Positions 39,316 through 50,597 of a stretch of DNA of 64,000 nucleotides are shown here, in pieces (the first letter of the stretch is position 1; the number at the start of each line of letters is the position of its first letter). The notes under the pieces are model-generated. The model made no database searches, was not told where the DNA came from, and saw nothing but the letters and a program-made list of their open reading frames with translations. The translations under genes were made by a program, and so were the position numbers. Origin of the DNA: an uncultured Bacteroidales bacterium (GTDB lineage Bacteria > Bacteroidota > Bacteroidia > Bacteroidales > UBA4417); the NCBI GenBank assembly GCA_903879715.1, contig CAIRMR010000176.1, positions 1 to 64,000 on the forward strand, written 5' to 3'.

Positions 39316-39723
39316 AAGCAGAAATTGTATGAAATAGTAAAGCACCAGTTGCAAGCCGTGGGTTTGTGGGAAGAAGTTAAGGACAGGCTTAAAACTCCGG
39401 CTGTAAGGCTTTCAATCGGGCAACAACAGCGTTTGTGCCTCGCCCGTGGGCTGGCGGTTGAACCTGAATTTATACTGGGAGATGAAGCTACATCTGCTCT
39501 TGATCCACTCTCGACTACTAAGATTGAAGAAATGTTCCTTACACTCAAGGAAAAATACAGCATTGTGCGTGTTACCCATACTTTACGCCAGGCAAAAAGA
39601 ATCTCATATTATATCGCCTTTATGTACATGGGCGAGTTGATTGAGTTTGGTCCCGCCACCGAAGTATTCAGCAATCCGAAGCATAAACTCACAAAGGAAT
39701 ACCTGGATGGAAGTTTCAGCTAG
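39316..39723 (+). pseudogene. C-terminal remnant of a phosphate ABC transporter ATPase (PstB-like)
   Basis: LSIGQQQRLCLARGLAVEPEFILGDEATSALDP...GELIEFGPATEVFSNPKHKLTKEYLDGSFS; no Walker A; frame opens only after a TGA at 39313. Confidence 0.85.
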
Positions 39724-39844
39724 ATCATCCCTGGATCCCTTCTTGGTAACTCAAGATCAAAGTCTCTTTTGCAAATTCGTCGGAAATTCCGTATATTAGT
39801 ACCACCAAATTAGACTGGCTAATAACTTAATACCCAAGGGAATT

Positions 39845-40210
39845 ATGAAAAAGCGAGATCGTTTGACTGAAGTCGCAGATTTGAAAGCAGTTGCCCATTT
39901 TGAAGATGAGCTTGTACTTTTTATTGACAGTGAAGATCCGAATGTCCCTTCCTCACTTTGTGTTCAGGCTGATTTTGACAGGCTCCAGTTCGGTCCGGTA
40001 CAACCGATGGGTGTATACCTGGAAACTAAACCATACCAACGCATTCATGATGGTGACAGGCGGATATCGTACCGGCAGCGTATCCAGGAAGAGATAAACC
40101 CTGAAGTGGTTGCTGTGATGCTTAATGATTTTTCGCAAAAACGGTTGCTTAAACTGGAAAACCTGGAGCACTTTAAACACAATTTTCCTGAATGGGAACC
40201 AGGAGGTTAG
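39845..40210 (+). CDS. hypothetical protein
   Basis: 121-aa ORF, no family recognised. Confidence 0.6.
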   Translation: MKKRDRLTEVADLKAVAHFEDELVLFIDSEDPNVPSSLCVQADFDRLQFGPVQPMGVYLETKPYQRIHDGDRRISYRQRIQEEINPEVVAVMLNDFSQKRLLKLENLEHFKHNFPEWEPGG

Positions 40211-40316
40211 AAGAGGTTCAAGTTGTGTAAATTGTTAGACAAGATATTTTCCTTCCTGAAAAAAGGAGTAATAGTATGACTTGTTTAAAATATGCAACCC
40301 GTGTCATTTAAGTTGT

Positions 40317-41261
40317 TTACAGAATGATAATGACTTTCCCCCTTGGTCTCCCTTTTTCTGCAAATTCAAATGCTTCGGATGCCTTTTCCAAAGTAAAAAT
40401 ATTTTCTATGACCGGTTTTAACTTCTTCTCACTGAAGAGTTTTTCAATCTCTTCGAAATCTTCCCTTCTTTTGCGCATATTCATTGATGTGATCCGTTTA
40501 CGGGAAAACAGCCAGACTAATGATGTTAAAAACCCCGGAGCAAGCAAAATCAGCGGTGAAGCATAAGTACCATCTTTCTTAAGCAGTCGGAAAATATCCT
40601 TAAATTTCATCTGCCCCCAGGCATCAACAATTGCATCATACTCATCTGATATACCTGCCATATCTTCTTTCCTATATCCGATAATTTTATCTGCGCCAAG
40701 CTGCATTGCCAATTCACTGTTTCCGGAACTGCACGATGCTGTTATTACAGCTCCTTTTGCCTTTGCAATCTGAAGCGCAAAATGCCCGACTCCCCCGGTT
40801 GCTCCATTTATCAGCAGTTTGCTTCCGGCGGTTACCCCACACCTTCTTATGCCGTTTAAGGCTGTGAGCGCTGCCACAGGAAGTGATGCCGCTTCCTGAA
40901 ACGACATTCCATATGGGATAAGCCTGACGTTTTTCGGTTCTGTTACAAGTAATTCAGACAGGGAACCTGGTTTCCCAAAAAAGATCGGTACTACCCCATA
41001 AACTCTGTCACCTGCTTTAAATTTACTATCTCCATCAGCTGGCTTTCTAACAATTCCTGCAAAATCAGAACCTACTATCTTAGGTAATTTTGCTCCCGGC
41101 AGAAGCCCTGTATTTGCATTAAATATCTTGTAGTCTACCGGATTAACTGAAACCGCTTTCACTTCGATTAACATCTGGTTTTTGCCGGCAACAGCATCGG
41201 GCAGATCACCGTAAATACCGGTCTCTGATTTCTTAAAGGATAACTTGTAAAACGCTTTCAT
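40317..41261 (-). CDS. NAD(P)-dependent alcohol dehydrogenase, zinc-independent MDR/quinone oxidoreductase type
   Basis: VNPVDYKIFNANTGLLPGAKLPKIVGSDFAGIV; GATGGVGHFALQIAKAKGA. Confidence 0.88.
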   Translation of the reverse strand: MKAFYKLSFKKSETGIYGDLPDAVAGKNQMLIEVKAVSVNPVDYKIFNANTGLLPGAKLPKIVGSDFAGIVRKPADGDSKFKAGDRVYGVVPIFFGKPGSLSELLVTEPKNVRLIPYGMSFQEAASLPVAALTALNGIRRCGVTAGSKLLINGATGGVGHFALQIAKAKGAVITASCSSGNSELAMQLGADKIIGYRKEDMAGISDEYDAIVDAWGQMKFKDIFRLLKKDGTYASPLILLAPGFLTSLVWLFSRKRITSMNMRKRREDFEEIEKLFSEKKLKPVIENIFTLEKASEAFEFAEKGRPRGKVIIIL

Positions 41262-41444
41262 AAAAATTCTTTTTCAGTAATGATTGCAGGCTAAGTAATA
41301 ATATAATAAACAACTACAAAGAGCCAATTGTTTTCACTTTAAATTACGGTTTAGATTAACAACCCAAACTTAATGTTTGTCTTATCAGGATTAATCCAAT
41401 CAACACAAATATATGCAGTAATTTATTTAATTAACTTTGAGACC

Positions 41445-42437
41445 ATGAAAAAGCCCGTAATATTCATTCTGACCTGCTTTGCAATTTTAAATTGCAATAT
41501 CCTCAACGCTCAAAATGCAGGTACAACTGGCGCTGTGCAACAGAATCAAATGCAGGGAATGCCAAAAGATATGAAACCTCCTGCGACTGATGTTTCTGCA
41601 ATTAAAAACAAGTACCTTGATATTCCTTATGCAAATCTATCAGAAGTTCAAAAGCTGGATATTTACCTGCCGACTGAGATCAGTGGTAAATTACCAGTGA
41701 TAGTATCGGTACATGGCGGCGCATTTATGATGGGTGATAAGAGGGATGGCCAGGTAAAGCCCATGCTCGAAGGCATAAAGAGAGGTTACGCTGTAGTAAG
41801 TGTTAATTATCGCATGAGCGGCGAGGCGCTTTTCCCGGCTAATATTAATGATATAAAAGCAGCTATCCGCTGGATAAGGGCAAATGCGTCGAAATATAAT
41901 TTCGATCCAGACAGAATTGCCATTTGGGGTGGTTCTGCCGGTGGAAATTTATCTTCGCTGGCAGGCACAAGCGGTGATGTTAAAGAGCTTGAAGATTTAT
42001 CGCTTGGCAATGCAACTTTTTCCAGCAGGGTGCAAGCTGTTGTCGACTGGTTCGGGCCAACGAATTTTCTGAAAATGGACGAACATTTACGCGAAACAGG
42101 GAACGGAACACCAGATCATTGTGCTGCCGACTCGCCGGAGAGCAAGGTTTTGGGAGCAAAAATTACTGAAATACCCGAATTGGTTAAAAAAGCAAATCCT
42201 GAAACCTATATCACTTCCGATGATCCTCCTTTTTTTATTGAGCATGGCACAAAAGACGGGATAGTTCCAACTCAGCAATCCACAGAATTTTATCAAAAAC
42301 TGGTGAAGGTATTAAGTCCGGATAATGTTTCAATACAACTTCTGGAAGGTGCCGGACATGGTGGTCCGCAGTTTGAAGAACCGGCCAATATTGATCTCGT
42401 ATTTACATTCCTGGATAAGCAGTTGTTAAAGAAATAA
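41445..42437 (+). CDS. secreted alpha/beta hydrolase (esterase/lipase)
   Basis: VSVHGGAFMMGDKRD; IAIWGGSAGGNLSSLAG; start MKKPVIFILTC. Confidence 0.88.
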   Translation: MKKPVIFILTCFAILNCNILNAQNAGTTGAVQQNQMQGMPKDMKPPATDVSAIKNKYLDIPYANLSEVQKLDIYLPTEISGKLPVIVSVHGGAFMMGDKRDGQVKPMLEGIKRGYAVVSVNYRMSGEALFPANINDIKAAIRWIRANASKYNFDPDRIAIWGGSAGGNLSSLAGTSGDVKELEDLSLGNATFSSRVQAVVDWFGPTNFLKMDEHLRETGNGTPDHCAADSPESKVLGAKITEIPELVKKANPETYITSDDPPFFIEHGTKDGIVPTQQSTEFYQKLVKVLSPDNVSIQLLEGAGHGGPQFEEPANIDLVFTFLDKQLLKK

Positions 42438-42651
42438 CTTCCGTCGCTAAGCAGCCGTTCAGGCAGTATCGTCCGGATTTCACCATGTACTGGTATGTAG
42501 TAGTTGATTTTTCTTATCGTTAATAAAAATCTTTTCAACTTAATTTCCTGCTTCCTGAACTCCCGGTTTAAACTGGTCACATTGCAGGTCGGAATTTCCA
42601 CTTCTACGCGGGCTGGAAGACAACACTAGAACGTTTTTACTCATCAGCTAA

Positions 42652-43811
<1,160 letters not shown>

Positions 43812-43842
43812 TTAAAGCCTCAAAAATTAAACATCAAACAGA

Positions 43843-45099
43843 TCACTTTGCTTGAATATCGTATGCCATCAAAGCATTGCTATGCCTGAGATAAAGAATT
43901 CCATTATGAATTACGGGATGTGCCCAGAATGGTCCCGAATCGCCTTGTGTAACCTGAAAACGGCTTACCAGGTCAAATTTTTCCGGATTTACATTCAGAA
44001 GGCCCACATTTCCTTTCTTTTCGTCATAAATATAGAGCATGCCTTCAGCTGCGATTATAGAACCTTTACAATTCCATTTCTCTTCCCACATTTTTTTGCC
44101 GGTATTCCAATCGATGCAACACCAGTTGCCCGTGCTGTTGTTCAGCCAGTTTGAGCCATAGATATACCCATCAACCAGTACCACACCTCCGTGATGAACA
44201 TCCAGAACACTGTCGGTCCATGCTACTGTTGCGCTTTTTCCATCCTCAGCTATTTTGATCATCATGCCGCCAGAGTCGTAACCTCCGGTAATATAAACCA
44301 TGCCGTTATGGTACAAGGGAGTTACACACATGATCAGATCCCATTTCATGTCGGCAGGCTTCGGGAGAGCAACTTTCCAAAGGATTTCACCATTTGAAGC
44401 GTTAACTGCGAAAACATTTCCTAACGAAACATTTACAATCATTTTTTTACCCGCAAATCCGATAAGAATTGGTGAAACATAACCGGGTTTATCGTTGAGG
44501 CTCGCCGATTTCCAGATAAGATTTCCCGTGGTTTTGTTGAGTGCAATAGTCATGGTTTCAGGGCCTCCCGGTGAAAAATATAGTTTATCACCATCTATCA
44601 GCAGCGATTCGGCAATACCCCAGTTTCCGTAAGTGCCTTTATTCGCTTCGCTGGCTTTATACGACCAGATAATTTTCCCTGTTATTCCATCGATGCAGGC
44701 AATATCCCCGTATCCGCTACAGGTATAAACCTTATTTTCTTCAACTGTTGGAGTAGCCCTGCTTTCGGGAAAAGATTCATTCCATGCCCGTCCCATTCCG
44801 ACTTGCCAAAGCATCTTACCCTGCATATCCAGTGCGTACAATATATCAGCAGAATCCTTGATTCCCGTTATATAAATAGTATTATTTCCAAATGAAACCG
44901 AGGAATTTCCTTTTGTGAGGTCAAGATTGGTCCAGAGAAGTGCTGGCCCACCGGCAGGCCATGATTTCAAAAGACCGGTTTCTGTGGATACACCGGTGCG
45001 GTTTTCTGGTCTCCATTCACTGATTTGCTGGGCATTACTATTTTGAAAACTTAGAAATAAAGCAAGAAAAATCACGATCATTGATTTCATATGAATCAT
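43843..45099 (-). CDS. secreted PQQ-like beta-propeller repeat protein
   Basis: Repeats such as LYALDMQGKMLWQVGMGR, IACIDGITGKIIWSYKA, VFAVNASNGEILWKVALP. Confidence 0.85.
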   Translation of the reverse strand: MIHMKSMIVIFLALFLSFQNSNAQQISEWRPENRTGVSTETGLLKSWPAGGPALLWTNLDLTKGNSSVSFGNNTIYITGIKDSADILYALDMQGKMLWQVGMGRAWNESFPESRATPTVEENKVYTCSGYGDIACIDGITGKIIWSYKASEANKGTYGNWGIAESLLIDGDKLYFSPGGPETMTIALNKTTGNLIWKSASLNDKPGYVSPILIGFAGKKMIVNVSLGNVFAVNASNGEILWKVALPKPADMKWDLIMCVTPLYHNGMVYITGGYDSGGMMIKIAEDGKSATVAWTDSVLDVHHGGVVLVDGYIYGSNWLNNSTGNWCCIDWNTGKKMWEEKWNCKGSIIAAEGMLYIYDEKKGNVGLLNVNPEKFDLVSRFQVTQGDSGPFWAHPVIHNGILYLRHSNALMAYDIQAK

Positions 45100-45130
45100 T
45101 TTTTTATGATGAATGTCTTAATGCAAAAAC

Positions 45131-45319
45131 CTACAAATAACCCTGCAAATTTAACCATTTCTGAATTTTAACGGACTTATTTATATGTTTCTTGATAAAA
45201 ATATTGAAGTCGGTTACTTCCGTAAACCCCTGCTCTAATACAATTTCGGATACGGACCACGCGGTATTGTTCAAAAGTATTTTCGCTTCATGCAAATACG
45301 TTTGGCAACTTTTACAAGA
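45131..45319 (-). pseudogene. AraC-family HTH C-terminal remnant
   Basis: Hand translation: TYLHEAKILLNNTAWSVSEIVLEQGFTEVTDFNIFIKKHINKSVKIQKWLNLQGYL*; stop upstream in frame at ~45320. Confidence 0.75.
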
Positions 45320-45501
45320 TTAACAATTGATCAGGGCTTACCCTCTTGCTAGTTTCCTGACTTCAATGTATATTTGCTCCCAGGCAAAAGCCCGATGCTG
45401 AATGTTCCATTACCTGATTTCGTCTTAAATATCCGTGTCGTATTAATGTTTAAATAGTAAAACTGCTAATCCATTTTTCAATTAACATATATTCCCAAGC
45501 C

Positions 45502-47148
45502 ATGAAAAACAAAGTATTGCTTATCGTTATCCTGCTGATTTCTTCAGTCTTTTCGGTGTATTCCCAATCGAAAACAAAAATTGAGTTAAAGGATAACTGG
45601 TATTACCTTAACGGTCAAAGGTTTTTTATTAAAGCAATCGGCTATGAAATTGGCGCCCGGCCGGGACAACATCCCTATGAAGGTGTTAGGAATGACGATC
45701 TTGATTTGTTGAAATTCGATCTGAAAGTCATCAAAGAAGGTGGGTACAATGCCATCCGAACCTGGAGCCAGTATACCGAACCTCAGTTGAAACTTGTACA
45801 GGAATCGGGCATGAAACTGATTATGGGGTTAGAAATTAATCCTGAAGGCAATTATGCCGACCCGGAATTTATAAAGGAATCTGTTGATAAGGTGAGAAAA
45901 GTCACAGCTTATGCAAAGAAATACGATTGTATAATAACGTACCTGGTTATCAACGAGCCACAGACAGATCATATATACAAGGTAGGTGGAAAGGCGTTTG
46001 TTGACCTGATGAAAACCCTGATTGATGAAATCCACAAAGGACACCCCGGAATACCGGTAACACTTTCGGCAAATGCCATGATCAGCGATTATATGGACGA
46101 AAGCTTTTTTGATGTTTATTCCTACAACTGCTATGACCATTCCGAAGCCCAGTCTGTTACCATGGGTTTTAAGGATTACGTGAAAGGTTTAAATGAACTT
46201 AACGGGTTAAACAAACCTTTTATAACCACCGAATTTGGCTACTCGGTATCGCACAAAGGATTTGGCCGTTATGGCGGCAACACCCTCAAACAACAAAGCG
46301 ACGGGCTTATCGCAAACTACCGCGACCTGCTTGACGCCGGGATTGTAGGTATGTGCCCGTTTTATTATGCCGATGGCTGGTGGAAAGGTGGCGATAAAAG
46401 CCACCATGCTATGGATCAGCCCGAAGAATGGTTTGGTTTCTGGGGTTACAGCGATGTGAATGATAAATTCGGTTCGCCACGCCCGGTGTGGTTTGCCATG
46501 CGTGATTACATGAAAGGACTTATCGTAAGCCCTAAAAATAATACAATCTATACCGGAACCACGTTACCTCTGGAACTTTATACCGACAAGGATGTAAAAA
46601 AAGTGACAATAAAATACCTGGATAAAGTTATCTATTCAAAAGCCATAAGCGGCGAAGGCTATTTTGCCGATCAAGTGACTATTAACCCAACCGGAATTGA
46701 AGACATGGAGCTTGCATTCGAATTCTACGATAAGGACAATAAACTTATTAAAAACGAATCAATTGGTATCCTGGCTTCAAAAACGGCAATCGAATTACCA
46801 AAACTTACGATTGAGGTTACTCCCGGGAAAGATTTAAATGAAGGTAAAATAGCCAGCATAAAAACTAAAATTGAAACCAAAGAAAATTTTAAAATACTTG
46901 GTGATCTGAATGTAAGTTATAATACTCATGTTGGATGGGAAGTCGGGCCGCAGGCAACGGTTTCGGTTAAAGACCAGTCGGATAAAAAGATAATCAACGC
47001 CGAGAATTTCTTCAACATTCCTGATAACTGCTGGGTGGTAAACGCGTCGGCAGGTATTTCGGTTCAGTATGGCAAATTTATCTTCCGTATCCACGACCAG
47101 AAAATAATTTTCCGAGGTAACTGGGCTGATGAGGTTGGGCGTAAGTAA
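45502..47148 (+). CDS. secreted glycoside hydrolase, clan-A TIM-barrel (GH2/GH5-like)
   Basis: FFIKAIGYEIG, GGYNAIRTWSQ, YLVINEPQTDH (acid/base), PFITTEFGYS (nucleophile). Confidence 0.8.
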   Translation: MKNKVLLIVILLISSVFSVYSQSKTKIELKDNWYYLNGQRFFIKAIGYEIGARPGQHPYEGVRNDDLDLLKFDLKVIKEGGYNAIRTWSQYTEPQLKLVQESGMKLIMGLEINPEGNYADPEFIKESVDKVRKVTAYAKKYDCIITYLVINEPQTDHIYKVGGKAFVDLMKTLIDEIHKGHPGIPVTLSANAMISDYMDESFFDVYSYNCYDHSEAQSVTMGFKDYVKGLNELNGLNKPFITTEFGYSVSHKGFGRYGGNTLKQQSDGLIANYRDLLDAGIVGMCPFYYADGWWKGGDKSHHAMDQPEEWFGFWGYSDVNDKFGSPRPVWFAMRDYMKGLIVSPKNNTIYTGTTLPLELYTDKDVKKVTIKYLDKVIYSKAISGEGYFADQVTINPTGIEDMELAFEFYDKDNKLIKNESIGILASKTAIELPKLTIEVTPGKDLNEGKIASIKTKIETKENFKILGDLNVSYNTHVGWEVGPQATVSVKDQSDKKIINAENFFNIPDNCWVVNASAGISVQYGKFIFRIHDQKIIFRGNWADEVGRK

Positions 47149-47199
47149 ATATTTAGGCTGAAGTTCGTATTGTTGAGCTAATGAATCTGCCATAAAAGG

Positions 47200-47299
47200 T
47201 TTTAACGCAAAGACGCAAAGTGAACGCAAAGAACTGCAAAGAATGGTTTTGTACTCTTGATTTTCTCTGCGTTATCATAGCGTACTTTGCGGTTTTTAA
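47200..47299. repeat. ACGCAAAG-word island with inverted arm (CTTTGCGGTT)
   Basis: AACGCAAAGACGCAAAGTGAACGCAAAGAACTGCAAAG ... CTCTGCGTTATCATAGCGTACTTTGCGGTTTTTAAAA. Confidence 0.8.
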
Positions 47300-47308
47300 A
47301 ATATAATT

Positions 47309-48070
47309 TTATTTTATAAAATAAAATAGCGCCACCGTAAAGCCAATTACCACTACAGCCCATCGTAATATCTCGGGCCTGATAAAAGTTGCTGTCCTTC
47401 CGCCGATATTACCGCCTAAAACAGATCCGAAAATCATTACGGCAACTACCGGCCAGTTGACCAGGTCGGAAAAGCTGAAATAAATCGCAGCAGAAACATT
47501 AACACTTAATGAAATAGCCTGTTTCAAGGCGTTCAGTCTTATCAGGGAATCGTCAACCAAGAGTCCGAGTACAGCAAGCAGAATTACTCCCAGGCCCGCG
47601 CCAAAATACCCGCCATAAATGGCAGCCAGGAAAATCACAAAAAGTACCAGCACCCCTTTTGCGTTGTGATGCATGGACTTTTGCAAACGGGCTTCAACCA
47701 TTTTTTTTAGAAAAGGCTGAAATGCGAGCAGAACAGCCGACAATAAAATCAGATACGGAATCAGAATACGGAATGAATCTTCGGAAGTATTCAGAAGCAG
47801 GAGCCCGCCCGCAATACCACCCGCAATGCCGACAGGCAGTATCTTCCACAATCTTTTTTTTTGCGAAAGCAGATCATTCCGCTGGGCCATTACGCCTCCG
47901 AAATAACCTGGGCATAATGCTATAGTATTGGTAATATTGGCGGCAACCGGCGGAATACCGATGGCGACCAGAACAGGAAATGAGATTAATGTTCCTCCCC
48001 CGGCTATCGCATTAACAAATCCTGCAGCAATTGCCGCAATAAATGCAAATACCAGGTTGTATATGTCCAT
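47309..48070 (-). CDS. TauE/SafE-family sulfite exporter-like permease
   Basis: AAGFVNAIAGGGTLISFPVLVAIGIPPVAANITNTIALCPGYFGG. Confidence 0.9.
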   Translation of the reverse strand: MDIYNLVFAFIAAIAAGFVNAIAGGGTLISFPVLVAIGIPPVAANITNTIALCPGYFGGVMAQRNDLLSQKKRLWKILPVGIAGGIAGGLLLLNTSEDSFRILIPYLILLSAVLLAFQPFLKKMVEARLQKSMHHNAKGVLVLFVIFLAAIYGGYFGAGLGVILLAVLGLLVDDSLIRLNALKQAISLSVNVSAAIYFSFSDLVNWPVVAVMIFGSVLGGNIGGRTATFIRPEILRWAVVVIGFTVALFYFIK

Positions 48071-48170
48071 TCAGAAATGAAATTGATGAGACAAATTTAG
48101 CGTTTAATTCAGCAGGTTTGAAAGCGTCACTTTACGGGAAACGCGTACCAGCACGAAAAGACTTTTCTCC

Positions 48171-48655
48171 TCATTCTGTTTTTGGAACCATCAGCCTGAC
48201 CGCAGCAAGCTTCCATTGGCCTTTAACTTTCTGACCCACGATGATAAAGAGGACACTAAGATACGGTTTCTCGTCTTTGGCAACTCCTGCATGGGCTATT
48301 ACAACAGTACCATTAGCAACAGCTATATCGGAGTTTAGAAAACGGATGTGTTGAAATGCAGTAATATGCCTGTAATCGGCTGGCATAACTTTGAATGCGT
48401 TTGTGAAGTGCTCCTCAATCTCTTTCCTATTCTTAATAACGCCCCTGTGTGCCACTGAAAATCTGCATCTTCAAAGAATATTTCACTAAACGCTACAGCA
48501 TCACGCCGGTTGTATGCTGCATCCAGTTCGGCAGCAGCTTGCTTAATTGCAGCAATATCAGCTGAGTGTTTTTTATCCTGACTTTGCGAGGCTGCTGGAA
48601 CGGAAACTGCCAGGGAAAATCCAAGGAATACCAATACGATCCAATGTATTTTCAT
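48171..48655 (-). pseudogene. SgcJ/EcaC- or DUF4440-like secreted protein, frameshifted
   Basis: Two overlapping ORFs (48335-48655 and 48171-48455) join as ...EDADFQWHTG/GVIKNRKEIEEHF... if one G is added at the CCCC run 48442-48445. Confidence 0.8.
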
Positions 48656-48824
48656 GGTTTTAAGTTTTTATTTATTGAAATCGAATAGCAAAGTAAAGTT
48701 AAGCATTTTTGATGAGTTGTATATTATGATTCGAAGTTAGCTTATGCATTTCGGGTTGTGAAAAAAGTGACGCCTTGAGATAAAAGCCATCCCAGCGAGC
48801 GTTGTAAAATGTAAGCATAGTAGT

Positions 48825-48845
48825 GGAGGCTGGCAACCTCCAGCC
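48825..48845. repeat. short palindromic element
   Basis: GGAGGCTGGCAACCTCCAGCC: two alternative stems, GGAGG/CCTCC and GGCTGG/CCAGCC. Confidence 0.65.
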
Positions 48846-48876
48846 TTGGCAAATGCTCATCAGCAAAGTCTTGCTT

Positions 48877-50592
48877 TTACTTCTGTGCACTTGTCGATAA
48901 AAGCGCTTCCAGCCGAGCAAGCCGGGCTCTCATCTCTTCATTTTCAGCTTTCAACTCTTTAACGGCATTTACCAGTGCCACATTAATGGAGTTGACATCA
49001 AGTATGAGGTATCCATCGTTTCCTTCGCTTACTGCTTCGGGGAATACTTTTTTCACTTCCTGGGCTACAAAACCGACATAGTCATGGTCGGAGGGTAAGT
49101 TACAAGGATTTCCTTCTTTGTAATTAAACTTAACAGGTTGTAATGCGAGGATCTCCTTTAATCCTTTTTCATATTTTCCCTGGATATTTTTCAGGCGGAT
49201 ATCCGACCAGGTTGACCAACTTCCTCCACCGGGTTTGGCAGCAGCACCGTTTACAACAAGCATGTTTGCCCCTGGATCGGCAGCAACTGGCCCGATAAAA
49301 ACCTTATCCCCAAAAAAGTTCCATGTTCCTCCATATCCCCAGCTAAAGTATGTGCCATCAAACCATAGAGCTTCTTTAGTATTGCAATACAGGGCAGCGC
49401 CGCTAGCAATACCTCTGTTCAGATTTAAATCACCGGTTACATCCAGTTTATAATTTGGAGCAGCTGTACCCATTCCAATATTGCCATTGGCTTTTATGGT
49501 TAACCGCTCTAAACTGTTAGTGCCAAATATCAAATCGGAGTTTTCGTAATTCCATAAATAGCCGTAAGAACCATACCCTGCTTTAAGTCCGTCGAAACTA
49601 GTAGAACCTGTACTGGTATTAAACAAATGGATATCTGACTGAGAAGATTTACCGTTTATTTCCAATAGCGAGTTAAGCGAAGTCCCGGGTCCGGTCCCAA
49701 TTCCAACCTTTCCTAAATCATAATACGCATTGCCGCCGGATGATTGCCATACAGGATCTGTCCATGTTGCTAACCCGGTTGCGTCAGTGGTAAGAATACG
49801 ATTGGCAGCTTCACCAATTCCTGTTAGTTGAATTTTGCCTTTTGTGTATAAAGCGTTTCCGGTTTTACTGAAAAAATAACCTCCTGTCCCTGCGACTGCC
49901 GTTCCTGCCACACCAATGTGCTCGTTACTCATGCCAAGTACGCCCGAATTTCCGGGTATTGCAGTTGTTACTCCTTCTCCGGTCAGACCGGCAACACCCG
50001 AGGAATAGTCGCTGCCGGTACCTAAGCCATGGACTCCTGCAGCGTTCATTGCTTTTGTTTCTCCATAAATTCCATAGCCGGCATTACTATAACCTGCAAT
50101 AGTATAGTAAGAAGATCCTGTGTTTTCAATTGAGAACGGTGTTGAGGAATAGCTTGAACTGTTGGTAAAAGGTAATGTTATACCTTTTGAGGATAAGGCA
50201 TAAGGCACGCTGAGTAATTGGCTAACTCCATTGATACTGTATGTGGTTCCTCCCAAAGGATCAGTTTCCGTTTTAATATAATAAGGGCCGTTTGCCCAGT
50301 CAATATCAGAAAAATTATCAGTGGTAGTACCTGTTCCGATTTCAAGAGTCACAAGTCCGTTGGCATTGGTGGTTGGCTTTTGTGTTTCAGTATAAACTGC
50401 GGCACCACTTGCGGTACCTTGTAATATCTTAATACGCATACCAATGGTTTGATTGGTTACCAATTGCCCACCGGCAGCGCGGATTACAGCCTGGTAACTC
50501 ATCTTTTGCGGGGCCTGGGCTATTGCCTGTATAGGCAGGACAGCGTTTACAATTAAAAGTACTTTTGCTAAAACTGTAACTATCTTTTTCAT
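48877..50592 (-). CDS. secreted surface/fiber-like protein with C-terminal S74 intramolecular chaperone domain
   Basis: WSDIRLKNIQGKYEKGLKEILALQPVKFNYK...YVGFVAQEVKKVFPEAV...LVNAVKELKAENEEMRARLARLEALL. Confidence 0.9.
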   Translation of the reverse strand: MKKIVTVLAKVLLIVNAVLPIQAIAQAPQKMSYQAVIRAAGGQLVTNQTIGMRIKILQGTASGAAVYTETQKPTTNANGLVTLEIGTGTTTDNFSDIDWANGPYYIKTETDPLGGTTYSINGVSQLLSVPYALSSKGITLPFTNSSSYSSTPFSIENTGSSYYTIAGYSNAGYGIYGETKAMNAAGVHGLGTGSDYSSGVAGLTGEGVTTAIPGNSGVLGMSNEHIGVAGTAVAGTGGYFFSKTGNALYTKGKIQLTGIGEAANRILTTDATGLATWTDPVWQSSGGNAYYDLGKVGIGTGPGTSLNSLLEINGKSSQSDIHLFNTSTGSTSFDGLKAGYGSYGYLWNYENSDLIFGTNSLERLTIKANGNIGMGTAAPNYKLDVTGDLNLNRGIASGAALYCNTKEALWFDGTYFSWGYGGTWNFFGDKVFIGPVAADPGANMLVVNGAAAKPGGGSWSTWSDIRLKNIQGKYEKGLKEILALQPVKFNYKEGNPCNLPSDHDYVGFVAQEVKKVFPEAVSEGNDGYLILDVNSINVALVNAVKELKAENEEMRARLARLEALLSTSAQK

Positions 50593-50597
50593 AGCGT

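Noticed and set aside
48877-50592. Prophage tail fiber
   Set aside because: S74 chaperone domain present but with a signal peptide and no other phage structural, lysis or integrase genes nearby.
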